Shown here one piece after another: positions 21,307 through 32,900 of a stretch of 64,000 bases of DNA (the first letter of the stretch is position 1; every line of letters starts with the position of its first letter). The translations under genes were made by a program, and so were the position numbers. The notes beneath the pieces were generated by a model. It saw only the letters and a program-made list of their open reading frames with translations. It was not told the DNA's origin and did no database searches. The stretch covers positions 132,368,752 through 132,432,751 of the forward strand of contig NC_090026.1 in NCBI RefSeq assembly GCF_037176765.1, given 5' to 3'. The DNA comes from Anolis sagrei. Taxonomy: Eukaryota > Chordata > Lepidosauria > Squamata > Anolidae.

Positions 21307-22368
21307 TAGCACCAATTGGACAGGGTATAAAATAGAAAAGGAAGGTGGAAAAAAGAAAGAAATAAAGCTGAATCTCTTTGCCGATGACGCAATGATTATT
21401 ACCAATCAACCGTTAATCATGATAAAAGGTATGATAAAAAATGGGAAGCGTTTAAGACTATATCAGGATTATTCATTAACACCAAAAAGCCAGAGATACT
21501 ATGTCTTAACACCCCACCAAGGGAACAATTGGAGATTAGGAAAATATCAGGATTAAAATTAGGATCAAAGAAGCTAAAATGTTTAGGAGTGTGGATATAT
21601 AAAAATCCAAAGAGTATAGTTAAGGGGAATTACAAACAAAAATGGAAAATAATAGAGAAACGTCTTAAGAATTGGGAAGGGAAAACCTTAACAAGAGTGG
21701 ACAGAATAAGGGCATTGAAAAGGTTCATAATACCAAAATTATTATATATATTCCAAATATTACCAAATACAGTAGAGATGAAGATGTTAAAGACATGGGA
21801 CAGAAGAATAAAAATATGGGCAGTTGGAGGGAAAAGACCCAGAATAAGGGACAAATGGTTAAATGCAAAAGAGGAAGAGGGAGGCTGGGGGATCCCAAGA
21901 TTAGAAGTCTATCATGAGGCATTTCAAATCCAAAGATTGTTGGAAATACAGTATACAGGGGGGGAAATGGGTAAATATGGAGAAGATAATAAATAATATT
22001 AAAGAAAACGAAATAATATTTAGGGAATGGAAGAGGAGAGAGGACACAGAACTTAAGGAACCCTTTAAAGGAACATTAAAAGTGTGGGGGAAAAGAAAGA
22101 AGTTAAATCCAGGTAATGAGAATAAAATGGCAACTACATGGCAAATTAATTATAATAATGATGAAATTATAGGAAGAACATTGAGATTAATTGAAAGTAG
22201 AGGGAAAAGGTTAGTGGAGGATTTGCATACAGAAGACGGAAACCCTGTAGAATAAAAAGAAACTCAGAATTGGATTGGATCAGGGAACTGGATTTAAATC
22301 TGGGTTATAAGACAGGAAATTGGAGGGAAAAGTTAGAGAACAGGAGAGTCCATTTGAGAAGGTGATTA

Positions 22369-22465
22369 TAGAATCATAGAATCCTAGAGTTGGAAGAGAC
22401 CTCCTGGGCCATCCAGTCCAACCCCATTCTGCCAAGAAGCAGGAATATTGCATTCAAATCAATAT
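22369..22465 (-). mobile_element. CR1 3' tail fragment
   Basis: About 97 bp: AGAATCATAGAATCCTAGAG through GCAGGAATATTGCATTCAAA. Present in L1 copy 2 only in the part compared. Confidence 0.85.
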
Positions 22466-23122
22466 TCAAATGATTAGGAAGTGTTTGAGAGAGGAGAAGG
22501 AGGTGGCAGGACAACTGTACGACCAAATCATAACAGTAAAAGAAGAAATAATAGAGGAAATTTTCCAAATACAGAGAATGGACATGGAAATGGAGAGGGA
22601 AGACATCCAAAGGGAAATAAGTAATACAGCAAAAGGAAAGTATAATGTATGAAGGGAAGCAAGAAGGAAAATGTTACAGAAATGGAACAGAACTCCTGCA
22701 CAACTTTCACGCTTTGTACCAGGGATCAAGGAGAGGTGTTGGCATGGCTGTGAACAAAGAGGGGTATTTAATCATACAATATGGGGATGTGATTGAGTGC
22801 AAGAATGCTGGAGAATGACTGAAGGAGAAATCAATAGAATGTTAAATTTACAAATAGTAACAGTTAATAAAAAATGTACTACATGCACGGGTAACAGGAG
22901 CGAAGAAAATACAAGAAGAAGAATGGATTGACAAATTAATAGTGTGTGCACAAATTGTTTTAGTGAGTGGTTGGAAAGATAAAACAAAATGGACATTGAC
23001 TAACTGGTATCAGTATATAGTTAATATGTTAAATGTGGAAACAACAAATTGTAAATGGAATAATATAGATAAAATTGAAAAGGTTACAATAAACAAGAGG
23101 ATGTGGGAACCAGTTAGGAATT

Positions 23123-23474
23123 GTATTGTCGAAGGCTTTCATGGCTGGAATCTCTGCATTGTTGTAGGTTTTTTCGGGCCATATGGCCATGTTCTAGAAG
23201 CATTCTCTCCTGACATTTTGCCTGCATCTATGACTTCACCTCTGAGGATGCTTGCCATAGATGCAGGTGAAACGTCAGGAGAGAATGCCTCCAGAACAGT
23301 GGTTGTCAACCTGGGGTCCCCAGATGTTTTTGGCTTACAACTCCCAGAAATCCTAACAGCTGGTAAACTAGCTGGGATTTCTGGGAGTTGTAGGCCAAAA
23401 ACATCTGGGGACCCCAGGTTGAGAACCACTGTTCTAGAACATGGCCATATAGCCTGAAAAAACCTACAACAACG
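23123..23474. mobile_element. Penelope-like insertion with inverted termini
   Basis: Sits in the L1 with the 12-bp target duplication CAGTTAGGAATT at 23111-23122 and 23475-23486. It opens 'tattgtcgaaggctttcat', and the two halves are inverted copies of the terminal repeat. A 135-bp hAT MITE is nested in its right half. Confidence 0.8.
23297..23431. mobile_element. hAT MITE, nearly full palindrome, nested in Penelope-like element
   Basis: Begins CAGTGGTTGTCAACC and ends GGTTGAGAACCACTG; the arms pair almost throughout, leaving a very short loop. Flanking 8-mers CTCCAGAA and TTCTAGAA differ at two sites and match the host element's uninterrupted CTCTAGAA. Confidence 0.85.
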
Positions 23475-23829
23475 CAGTTAGGAATTATTTAGAGAAGGTG
23501 CTAAGACTGATATTTCAAATGTAACTTCTGTAGTTTGATGTATAAATCGCATGTACAAGGAGGGGAAGGTGGGAGTGGGATAAAACAATAAAACATTAAT
23601 TAAAAAAAGGATAGTTCATCAAATCATTAATTTATTGGAGGGGAAATGCATTCTTTATTTGCTTTAAGTTATCCTAAGCTAGAGGAGAGAAACTGAATGT
23701 CAGACAGGGGTTAAGTTTCACCCCCAACATTGCGACATTGCCTATCACGTCATCCCCATCCTCAAATGACTTTCTTAATTTACTTTTTGGGATTGGGTGG
23801 AACATGATATTAGCTATAGGAAAACCCAT

Positions 23830-23855
23830 ATAAAATCCAGCATTTGGTCAAAGGC

Positions 23856-23891
<36 letters not shown>

Positions 23892-25425
23892 ATGACTGGG
23901 CTGCATTTCAAAAGTCACCTATAGTCCTATCTCAGTGATGCTGAACCTCTTGATTGTGTTCCTCTCAGGGCCCGGAAGAGCAAACGAGGAGGAACGGGAG
24001 TGGCGGATTGTGCTTGTGGGGAAGACGGGAGGAGGGAGAAGTGCCTCTGGGAACACCATTCTGGGGGGAAAGAGGCTGAAGTCTGAACTTTCACAGAAGC
24101 CAGTGACCCAGGAATGCATCAAGGAAGAATGGGCAGAGAGCTGGAAGGGGAAGAGGATTGCCATCATTGACACCCCCAACATCTTTGATGCCACCCTCCA
24201 AGAACCACAGAAATCCCAGGAGATCCAGAAGTGCCGAGATCTGGCCAAGCCTGGGCCTCACGCTCTGGTGTTTGTGACCCAGGTTGGCCGCTTCACTGAG
24301 GAAGACATCGTGGCTTGGAGGAAGGTGGAGGAGCTCTTTGGCCAGGAGGCCACAAAGTACATGATTGTCCTGTTCACCCGCAAGGAAGACTTGGACACAG
24401 TGGACGGTCTAGAAGATTATGTAGAGACATCGGGCAGCCCAGTCTTGCAGGATTTGGTCAAGCGATGCCAGGGTCGATGCTGTGCCTTCAACAACAAATT
24501 GACAGGGAAGGAAGGAGCCCACCAAGCTGAAAAGCTGCTCTCTCTGGTTGAGAAGATGGTGCAGCAGAATCAGGACAAGCCGTATCTCATGGAGCCTCCT
24601 GAGGAGATGGAAGTGCAGACAACAGATGGGGCATCTTCAGAGGAAAGTGAATCAGGGGCGTCTGCAAGTAAACGTGACAAAAAGGAGACTCCCAAAGCAG
24701 GTAAACCCAATGAAATTCACTAAGGGATGGTCAATTCTCCCGGAGGTAAAAGTCCTGGAAGATCTTTGGGTAGAACAATATTTACATCCCACACTGCAGC
24801 GTAATGTCAGGGCAATGTATGATAGACTCCATTTGGACACCAAGCAATCCTTTTTAAAAGATGATTTCAACAGACTAAGTTTTAGAATTTGAAATCTGAT
24901 GGCTCAAAACCATTTAAAATGGCTTTTAACAAAGTGAAACCATGCCTATGAGCGCAATGAATTGCACCTCAAAGAATGTCATGAAAACACACACACACAT
25001 GTGTTGCCTCAAATTGGCTATTAAATGGGAGCTATTCTACACATCTTAATATTCCAGAATTGCATGTCTTTGTCTGCTTAGATTGATCAGTCCATAGAAC
25101 ATGTTCTTTAGAAACACCGGACTCTTTTTTGTTTTGGTCCCCAGATATACAGACTTGGCCTGGGAAAGCCTGGGTGCTGAGCCCAGTCTTCCCAAGGGGT
25201 TCTGCCTCCTCCATTCCCTCTCGCCTGCCTGCAAATGAGCCAAGAACAGGCAGCGAGGAAGAGGAGGAGGAGGAGGAGGAGGAGAGGCATGGCAACATGT
25301 TTGGTAGTGTTTGGTTGCTCTGTGAATTGAAATGGCATCACAAAGAGTTATGACATTTTCGTAACTTACACAAAACTACTGGGTGAAAGTTTTGATTCTT
25401 AATTTTTTTGGTGTGGGTGCCACCC
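23830..25425 (+). repeat. Duplicated AIG1 block, copy 2
   Basis: Second copy of the block at 18072-19590, including a (GA)n run at 23857-23887, the AIG1 exon and its downstream sequence with CA microsatellite and the GAG-rich stretch near 25256-25285. Confidence 0.85.
23969..24700 (+). CDS. GIMAP AIG1-domain exon 2 (degenerate GTPase)
   Basis: Close paralogue of exon 1. The acceptor TTCCTCTCAG ends at 23968 and the donor CAG|GTAAAC starts at 24701; it is phase 1 on both sides and 732 nt long. If the donor is skipped the frame stops at 24723. G1 is GKTGGGRSASGN (Arg for the P-loop Lys), G3 is IIDTPNIFD (Asn for Gly), the conserved box reads QVGRFTEED, and G4 LFTRKEDL and CCAFNNK are kept. The reading frame is intact despite the lost nucleotide-binding residues, which argues for retained function of some kind rather than simple decay. 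An acidic Ser/Glu-rich tail precedes the donor. Confidence 0.88.
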
Positions 25426-25637
25426 GTGCCTCAGAGTATTGCATCATATGTACAAATCTAATGAATTAGATCCAACATATGGCATAATAATGAAATTTTT
25501 CACAGGCCTATGATATATGTGTGTGTGTACATTTTACATATGTAAAATTTCTCTCTCTTTGTTTGCTTGTGTTGTCCTTGCTTCTTCATTTTAATTGTGA
25601 ACTAAACTGTTTTCTTCAAAATTAATAAAAATGGTAG

Positions 25638-25772
25638 AAATGAAGGAGAAGGCAGGAAGAGATGTGCCAGTGAAAGAAGAAGGATGTCCAGAAGGAAGGC
25701 CAAGGGACAGAGTGCCAAGCGAGGCGAGAGAAGAGAGATCTGGTGAAGGAGAGCAACCAATGATTGTTGGAG
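25638..25772 (+). CDS. GIMAP locus: linker exon III (135 nt, phase 1-1)
   Basis: Third linker copy (EMKEKAGRDVPVKEEGCPEG... to EGEQPMIVG) with one extra codon, ending GGAG|GTAGGA. It has the same acceptor context and an in-frame ATG at 25631. It lies 1.2 kb before AIG1 exon 3 and joins it in frame (…MIVG, then D from the split codon, then PELRIVLV). It could instead be the first exon of a stand-alone one-domain GIMAP gene, which would be the simplest alternative model for exon 3. Confidence 0.62.
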
Positions 25773-26284
25773 GTAGGAATTAAGAGCTATAGCATCCTGA
25801 GCATGAACCTTCTACGTACTAGCCTCACCTATAGTTGAGTGGGGCCTAGGAGCAGGATCAGAACGTTACCTAGCATTCCTCTCTTCTCATGACTTCATCC
25901 CATTCCATCCCATAATGGACCAGCGTCCTGGGACTGGGCCAGGAGGGGACAACCCTCTGACTGCTTTGCGCTTGGCAAAACCATCTGTCTTAGGGAGTTC
26001 CTTTGTGGGTGACTCAAGGGGAAAGCCAACTTGAGAAGAGACGAGAGATTCCCTCTCTCTGGGGTGGTTATCTTAGTTGGTTGAGGGCCTGCTGATAGAG
26101 GGAGGCATTTGTAATAAAGGGGAGGCATGCAGGGGGAAACAGCACTACTACACCTAATCAAATGACCTGCCTGCTGTTTTGCAGTTCTGAGAGCCTGTAT
26201 CAGATGAGGGTGCTCAGGACAGCGGTGGGATTCCTCTGTTCTCTTAGTGATGTTCCTTTGGGCTGTTGTTTCCATTCCCAACAG

Positions 26285-26386
26285 AGCTCGGAGGGGCAAA
26301 CGAGGCAGGAGGAGATTGCCAGAGGGTGACTACGGGGAAGACGGGAGGAGGGAGAAGTGCCCCTGGGAACAGCCTTCCATGGGAAA
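26285..26386 (+). pseudogene. Decayed AIG1-exon start, copy III
   Basis: Acceptor CCATTCCCAACAG, then sequence matching the AIG1 exon start including GGGAAGACGGGAGGAGGGAG (the Arg-type P-loop). It ends abruptly in AT-rich sequence. Confidence 0.75.
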
Positions 26387-26973
26387 CGAAACTAGCTTTT
26401 TTATACATTTTATATCATTATATACATGATGTTAGCTATATAAACACACATGTTCTTACTTGATTCTCGAGTGACCTCAATGTTGCCTCAATTTGGCTAT
26501 TGAATGGAAGTTATTCTACACACCTGAATAGTACACAATTGTGTTTCTTTGTCTGCTGAGACTGATTGATCCATAGTACATGTTATGTAGAAACACCTGA
26601 CTCTTGTACTGGGCCCTGATATACACAGACTGGGCCTGGGAAAGCCTGGGTGCTGAGCCCAGTCTTGCCAAGGGGTTCTGCTTCCTCCGTTCCCTCTCGC
26701 CTGCCTGTAAATGAGCCAAGAACAGGCAGCAAGGAGGAGGAGGAGGAGGACTGATCAGCCTGGGAAGTGAGGGGTCGGGGAGAGTTTTGGCCCCTTAAGG
26801 AAGGAAACACCTCCCCTTCATACCCAGCCCCCAGATACCTTTATTCCTGCCAAATTACCCCTTGGCTTGCCATCTTGCTTCAAGGGTTCTTGCTAGCACC
26901 ATTGGATCAGAAGCATAAAAGAGAGTTTCCCTTGCATGACAGATTCTTCTCTTGTTCCCTTCCCTTGTTTTAG

Positions 26974-27695
26974 ACCCTGAACTGAGGATTGTCCTCGTGG
27001 GGAAAACTGGAGTTGGGAAGAGCGCCACAGGAAACACCATCCTGGGAAAGAAGCACTTTAAGTCTACCATGTCACCCAAATCAGTGACAAAAACATGTAA
27101 AAAGGAGGAGATTGTAATTGATAGCAGGAAAATTGTGGTTGTTGACACTCCTGGTTTTTTTGACAACAGTGTCACACCAGAGGAAACTTCCAAAGCACTT
27201 GAAAAGTGTGTAAAATGGTGCTCTCCAGGTCCACATGTAATTATACAAGTCATGACAGTGGGTCGTTTCACTCAGGAGGAAAAAGACGTGGCTCAGTTAA
27301 TCCACAATAGTTTTAACTTTAATGCAAAGGATTACATGATCATTCTGTTCACCCGCAAAGATGATCTGGAAGGAGAGCCTTTGAAAGCATTCTTAAATAA
27401 AGGGGATGCAGTTCTTCGGAAGCAGATTGAGAGATGTGGGGGCCGTTGCCTTGCTTTCAACAACAGGGCTCAAGGTCAGGAGAGGGAAGAGCAGGTGAGG
27501 GAGCTGCTTGGCATGATCGATGCCATGCTGGAAAAGAACAGGCAGGCCCCCTTTTACTCTGAAGAGATACTCACCAGGGACCAAAAAGAGATAGAAAAAG
27601 AGTGCAAACGTCTGCAAGAGAAGGACAGGGAGCCGAAGAAGGGGAAGGAAAATTTTTCAAAAGATAAGAAAACCCTTTGGTGCAACATACTCTAA
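26974..27695 (+). CDS. GIMAP AIG1-domain exon 3, canonical GTPase, terminal exon
   Basis: The acceptor CCCTTGTTTTAG ends at 26973 and the phase is 1. It encodes a full AIG1 domain with canonical motifs: G1 [14 protein letters not shown]3 VVDTPGFFD, conserved box [11 protein letters not shown]4 LFTRKDDL, and CLAFNNR. A lysine/glutamate-rich, coiled-coil-prone tail follows, then a basic stretch and a stop right after CNIL. CNIL has the form of a CaaX prenylation motif with Leu at X, which is read by geranylgeranyl transferase I in general. This suggests membrane attachment by a lipid instead of the transmembrane segment found in some GIMAPs. It is more diverged from exons 1 and 2 than they are from each other. 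Confidence 0.9.
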
Positions 27696-28286
27696 TAGAT
27701 GCAAGGGAATCCAAAACACAGCTTGGTGATACTTTTATTAGGCACGAGCCCTCAAAAACAACATTCACCAGCCTATGTTCTAACAGGTGAAGCCACTTTA
27801 CATCCCAATAGAAGTCCACATGGTCACACAGTTCTCTAAATAACATATTTAGTTAAGCAGGGGGGAAAAAGGAATAGGATGGAATGTTTCTTTACCAGCC
27901 GGTAACTAATCACTAATGACACTCGAAGCAGCCATTACACTAGGAATATCCCAAAGCACTATTCATCTGCATGTATTCTGTATTTCCATTTATATTCCAT
28001 TCCATTCCTGTAATGATTCAATTAAGCATTAAGTGTTAATCCTATTTGCTTCGGAGGAGTAATGAAAGCAACTGATTTGCCATAGCTTCTGTTCCCATAA
28101 GTTTATTTGTTTCACCTAATATTTGGGATTTATGATTTTGGGTGCAGAATTTGTAATGTTAGGTGTCAGATGATTAAGCGCCTGATGCTTAGGCAGTTTT
28201 TGATTTCAGTGATGTATTTCTTTGTTACTTTGATATAGCACTGTATTGCTTACTCTGAACTCTTATGAGAAAATACATGAAATAAA
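27696..28286 (+). other. Probable GIMAP 3' UTR with poly(A) signal
   Basis: Follows the stop of AIG1 exon 3. The first AATAAA on the plus strand that I see is at 28281-28286. No repeat is recognised in between. The true cleavage site is not known. Confidence 0.45.
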
Positions 28287-29184
28287 CAGATTGTGGCTCC
28301 TGATGGAAGAGAGACATTATTTTAGACCTCTGTCTACACATGGACAATGCTGTATCCAGGGCCTATGTGGAGCTTTCACTTCAGCTCTATGTCTGTGGAA
28401 AACCCCACAGTGTTCATTTCTTTTTCTCACACGCATTTCATTCAAGATAACAGAACTCTAAGCAGAAACAGACTGGGGGAAAAAAAGAGTTACACAAAAC
28501 AAGAACCATCTCCCTTTGCTTCAGAAAGAAAACAAAAAGACCACATCAATGAACAGAACTCTACCTTAAACAATTATCCTACCCGAGTGTACAACATGCA
28601 TTACTAAAGACATACTCAACATAGAACAACAGAGATTCTTTCTTTGCAACCTTGAATGTCCTTTCCTTTAGAAATCCTGAGCATATGTCACGGTTCGGCT
28701 GGAATTTCCCTTTTGCAAGAGGGAACCCTCCAGGGCACCTGCTCCCCAAGTCTTCATCTTTGCAGGAGAATTTCTTGCCTTCTTAAAGGAAGGCTGGGGG
28801 CTTGCCGGGGCCGTTAGGGCTGGTTTTGTGATCCGTTCCAAATGGCCACTCGTGGAAGGAAGTTGCATGTGGTGAAGTGGACCTCAGAACACATTTTGCA
28901 CCAACTGCCACTCTGGGGCCAGAGTGAGGGAGGAGAGCCAGGAAGACAGAGTCCCACCATGTCTCATGCGTCATCGGTTGGGAGCCCTTCCCACAGCAAC
29001 AATAAAGTAATATATAATACTAATGTTGTGCTGTGCTAATAATATAATATATTGTATACACATATAATATTGATAATATAATGAAATATCATATAATACT
29101 AATAAGGATACAACATAATTATGGGGGGGGGGGTAATATACAGAAATCTGTATGATGGTATGCAGAAACATATGATGTAGCATG
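28287..29184. other. Intergenic; AT-rich tract at about 29000-29110
   Basis: Nothing firm is recognised up to 28980. About 29000-29110 is a TAATAT-type low-complexity stretch, followed by a poly-G run near 29125. Confidence 0.4.
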
Positions 29185-29972
29185 GATGTCGTGCACCTGG
29201 ATTTCTGGCAAGGAAACTAGTCCAACGTGAGTTAGATGGATCTGTAATTAGTTAAGTGAAAGAACTCAGAGGGTGATTCTCCCCAAGGCTTCCTCCCCTT
29301 CATCCTGGAAAGAAGTGAAGAGTGGAGGCCCTCAGCAGAGTTCCCTCCTGAGCCCGGTCCTGTTCAGGATCTCTATGACTTAGATGAAGGGTGAGAAGGC
29401 AGGATCATCACATTTGCATACGGGACCAAATCGGGAGAGCCAATACCCCAGGAGACAGGAACAGAATTCAAAACCATCTTCACAGATTAATTAGAGAGAT
29501 GATGGGCAAAAACTCACAAAAGGAAGTTCAACGGGGACAAATGCAAGATACTCCACTTGGGCAGAAAAAATTGGAATGCAAAGATATACAATTGGGGGGG
29601 GGGGGGACAATGCGTGGCTCCACAGCAGCATGTGGGGAAAAGATCTTGGAGTTCACGTGGGGAGGAAAGGGAACAGAAGCCAGGAATGCCACGCGGCAGC
29701 TAAAAAGCCAATGACATTTTGGGCTGCATCAATGGGAGTCTAGTGCCTAGACCCAGGGAAGTCCTGCTCCCCATGCTCTATTCTATTCTGCCTTGGTCAG
29801 ACCATGTTACTTGGAATCACACAGTGCCCAATTCTGGGCACCAAATTGAAGGGAGATGGTGACTCTAAGCTGGGATGTGTCCAGAGAGAGGTGAGTCAAA
29901 GGATCAAGGGTCTGGAGAGGAAGCCCCGTGAGGAGCAGCTTCAAGAGCTGGGCATGTTTAGCCTTCAGAAGA
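29185..29972 (+). mobile_element. Degenerate CR1 LINE, RT to C-terminus
   Basis: Plus-strand CR1 sequence from TTTCTGGCAAGGAAACTAGT to CTGGGCATGTTTAGCCT. It has many small indels and a poly-G run at 29594-29607, and is older than the CR1 copies near 54 and 59 kb. Confidence 0.75.
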
Positions 29973-29973
29973 G

Positions 29974-32900
29974 AATCATAGAATCATTTAATCATAGAGT
30001 TGGAAGAGACCTCATGGGCCATCCAGTTCAACCTCATTCTGCCAAGAAGCAGGAAAATTGCATTCAAAGCACCCCTGACAGATGGCCATCCAGCCTCTGT
30101 TTAAAAGCCTCCAAAAAAAGGAGCCTCCACCACACTCCGGGGCAGAGAGTTCCACTGCTGAATGTCTCTAACAGTCAGGAAGTTCTTCCTCATGTTGAGA
30201 TGGAATCTCCTTTCTTGTAGTTTGAAGCCATTGTTCTGCATCCTAGTCTCCAGGGCAGCAGAAAACAAGCTTGCTCCCTCCTCCCTGTGGCTTCCTCGCA
30301 CATATTTATACATGGCCCTCATCAAGTCTCCTCTCAGCCTTCTCTTCTTCAGGCTAAACATGCCCAGCTCTTTAAGCTGCTCCTCATAGTGAAGTCGATG
30401 GGAACTTTAGAAGGGTCTGCCCCAAGACGGGAGACCCAGCGGCCCCAAGAAAGAGGGAACGCTACTTTGGCGAGCAACGAGAAGCCTGATTTTTGTAATT
30501 TTATTTCCCTAGATTCCCAAAAATAATCTCACCAAAGTTTGAAGAAGAGGCACCGAGGTGTTTATTAGCGATTCAGCTGAAAAGGATGCTAAGCAGCAAT
30601 CATTCGCCAAAGCAGAGCATAATGAAATACAAAATAAAGGCAATTTTTATAGAAATACAGAGTTATGTGGTTCAAATTCCCTGTGCCCGCCCTCCAACTG
30701 GTCTTCATGCTGATTGGTTGATGCATTAACAGCTGGGGTGGAGGCTCATCCACCTCCCAGCATCTGGGCCAATCAGAGAGCAGCTGCAGAGCGCCAGAGC
30801 CAATAGGAAGTCTCCCCCCGCTTCCGCGCCTCAGCAAATCAGGAGGGAGGGAGGCAGGCTTGAAGGTGAAAAATGTGCTTCTTGATTGAATTATAATAAA
30901 ATGACCTGAGGCTTAGCAAAATCCGGGACAAGCCAAGCCAAGCTATTGTTTGCTTGAGTGAAGGCAATAAACATGTAAAAAAGAAATTCGGCTCTTTTCC
31001 TGGTTGTGAGACAGGAGAACAATGAAGACAGCCTGGGGTTAATGCTATCAATGGGAAGTAAACAAAAACAAAGGGGAAGATTTCCCCTTATCTTACTTGA
31101 AGAGTGACAGAAACTTTGCCAAACAATTCTTTACTCTAGTAGGCCGTCTCCGATGCTAGAGATAAGAATCTCCTTCTATTATCCATGCAAGAGTGTCTTT
31201 GGCTGGGGATTCGGTAATCGCTAATGGCTTTTGTTTCTGAAGGCCAGCTGGTCCCTTTACATATTTCTTTAGAGGGATAAGGGGGCAAAGGGTCAGGTTA
31301 GGGTCAGGAATATAAGGAAACACAGACATTATACAGAAATTATACACAGGGAAATCATATGCAGGCATCTTCTTATCCAGATCCCCAGAGAGAAATTAAT
31401 AATGACAATGATAAAAAGCAAACGATATAATGATACAACAGAAACTCATAAGTTGTCTTTGAAGAAAGTTCATGGGCAAAGAGTGGGTCTTTGAGGGGAG
31501 TGAAGTCCAAAAGATGTGTCTGAAACCAAAAAGTCAGGCAAAGGAATTCATGGAGTTCCACTGGGCCAAAGCACAAAGCCCTACAATGCTGGGATGGAAG
31601 CTGGCCCCGTGGTCCTTGGAGAACTATGTCTCCCTCCAAGGGCCGAAGCCTGCTGACTGGCCTGGTCCCCAAAAGCATCCTGGGGTGGGCACATCGAGTC
31701 TCCGTGGCAGGGGCCTTCCAGATGGGGCGAAGGAACAGACTGCAGTAGCGCAGCAGCAGTAAGGCTCACAGTTTGACAATCAGCAGTTTTTCCCTTTAAA
31801 AATAATACTTAAAAACCAATGGTTATTTCCTGAGTGCAGGGGTCTGAAACAGAAAAGGCGAGATAGCAGATAGGGTTAGAATTTGGTTAGGAAAAATATG
31901 GCACCAAAATGGAGGCGATCCGTCAACTTGTGGATACGGGGACCCGAGCGATTTCCATATTCACGGTTTGAGGGAACGCAGTTTCGGCCTCCCCGGGACG
32001 CCAAAAAGGCATGCCAGGCGAGCCAGTGGCTGCCTGCGGCTCAGGAAAGGGTAAGTTCATGCATTGAGACAGTTTCAGTCAGGAAAGGGACACAAAGTAT
32101 CAGTCTGGAGGGGTTAAAAGGATACAATTCAATTAATCTTTATTAGGGGTTTGTTACATAGTTTGGGCTGGGAAGCGGGAGGAAGAAAATCATTAGGTTG
32201 TAGAGAGTCCCTAGTTGAAGCTGCTGCGGGGGCACATTTCATCAGTTGCAGCCACACTGGGCGTCCAGGAACTATGGAACTCCCTGCAGCTGGTCAGATC
32301 AGCTTGAAGGCAGAGGTCTGGGATGCCCTCGATGACAATAGGGCTTGTTCTCCAGACCCTTGATCATTTTAGTCACCCTCCTCTGGACACATTCCAGCTT
32401 GTCAATATCTCTCTTGAATTGTGGTGCCCAGAATTGGACACAATATTCCAGGTGTGGTCTAACTGAGGCAGAAGAGAGCATGGGGAGCATGACTTCCCTG
32501 GATCTAAACACTAGACTCCTATTGATGCAGGCCATAAGGCCATTGGCGTTTTTGGCCGCCGCATCACATAGTTGGCTCATGTTTAACTTGTTGTCCATGA
32601 GGACCCCAAGATCTTTTTCACACATCCTGCTCTCGAGCCAGGCATCATCCCCCATTCTTTCTCTTTGCATTTCATATTTTTCTGCCTGTGGAGTATCTTG
32701 CATTTGTCCCCGTTGAATTTCCTTTTGTTAGTTTTCGCCAATCATCGCTCTAATCTGTGACGATCATTTTGGATTCTACTCCTGTCCTCTGGAGTCTTCG
32801 CTCTCCCTCCCAACTGGGTCCTATCTGCAAACGTGATGATCCTTTCTCATAACCCTTCATCTAAGCCATGAATGAAGGTCCTGAGCAGAATCGGGCCCAG

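Larger units (their letters stand above)
20812..23600 (+). mobile_element. L1-type LINE fragment, copy 2
   Basis: Parallel to 11653-13663 and longer at its 3' side. It encodes IKLNLFADDAMIITNQ, ALKRFIIPKLLYIFQILP and later ORF2 sequence to about 23120, then a short 3' UTR ending in an A-rich tail near 23590. It is interrupted by Tigger-like (20899-21306), CR1 (22369-22465) and Penelope-like (23123-23474) insertions, and lacks the Helitron of copy 1. Confidence 0.8.
25437..26386 (+). repeat. Duplicated linker block, copy III
   Basis: Third copy of the linker-exon plus decayed-AIG1 block. No L1 or Tigger-like insert follows it; the AIG1 downstream segment comes next at about 26490. Confidence 0.8.
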
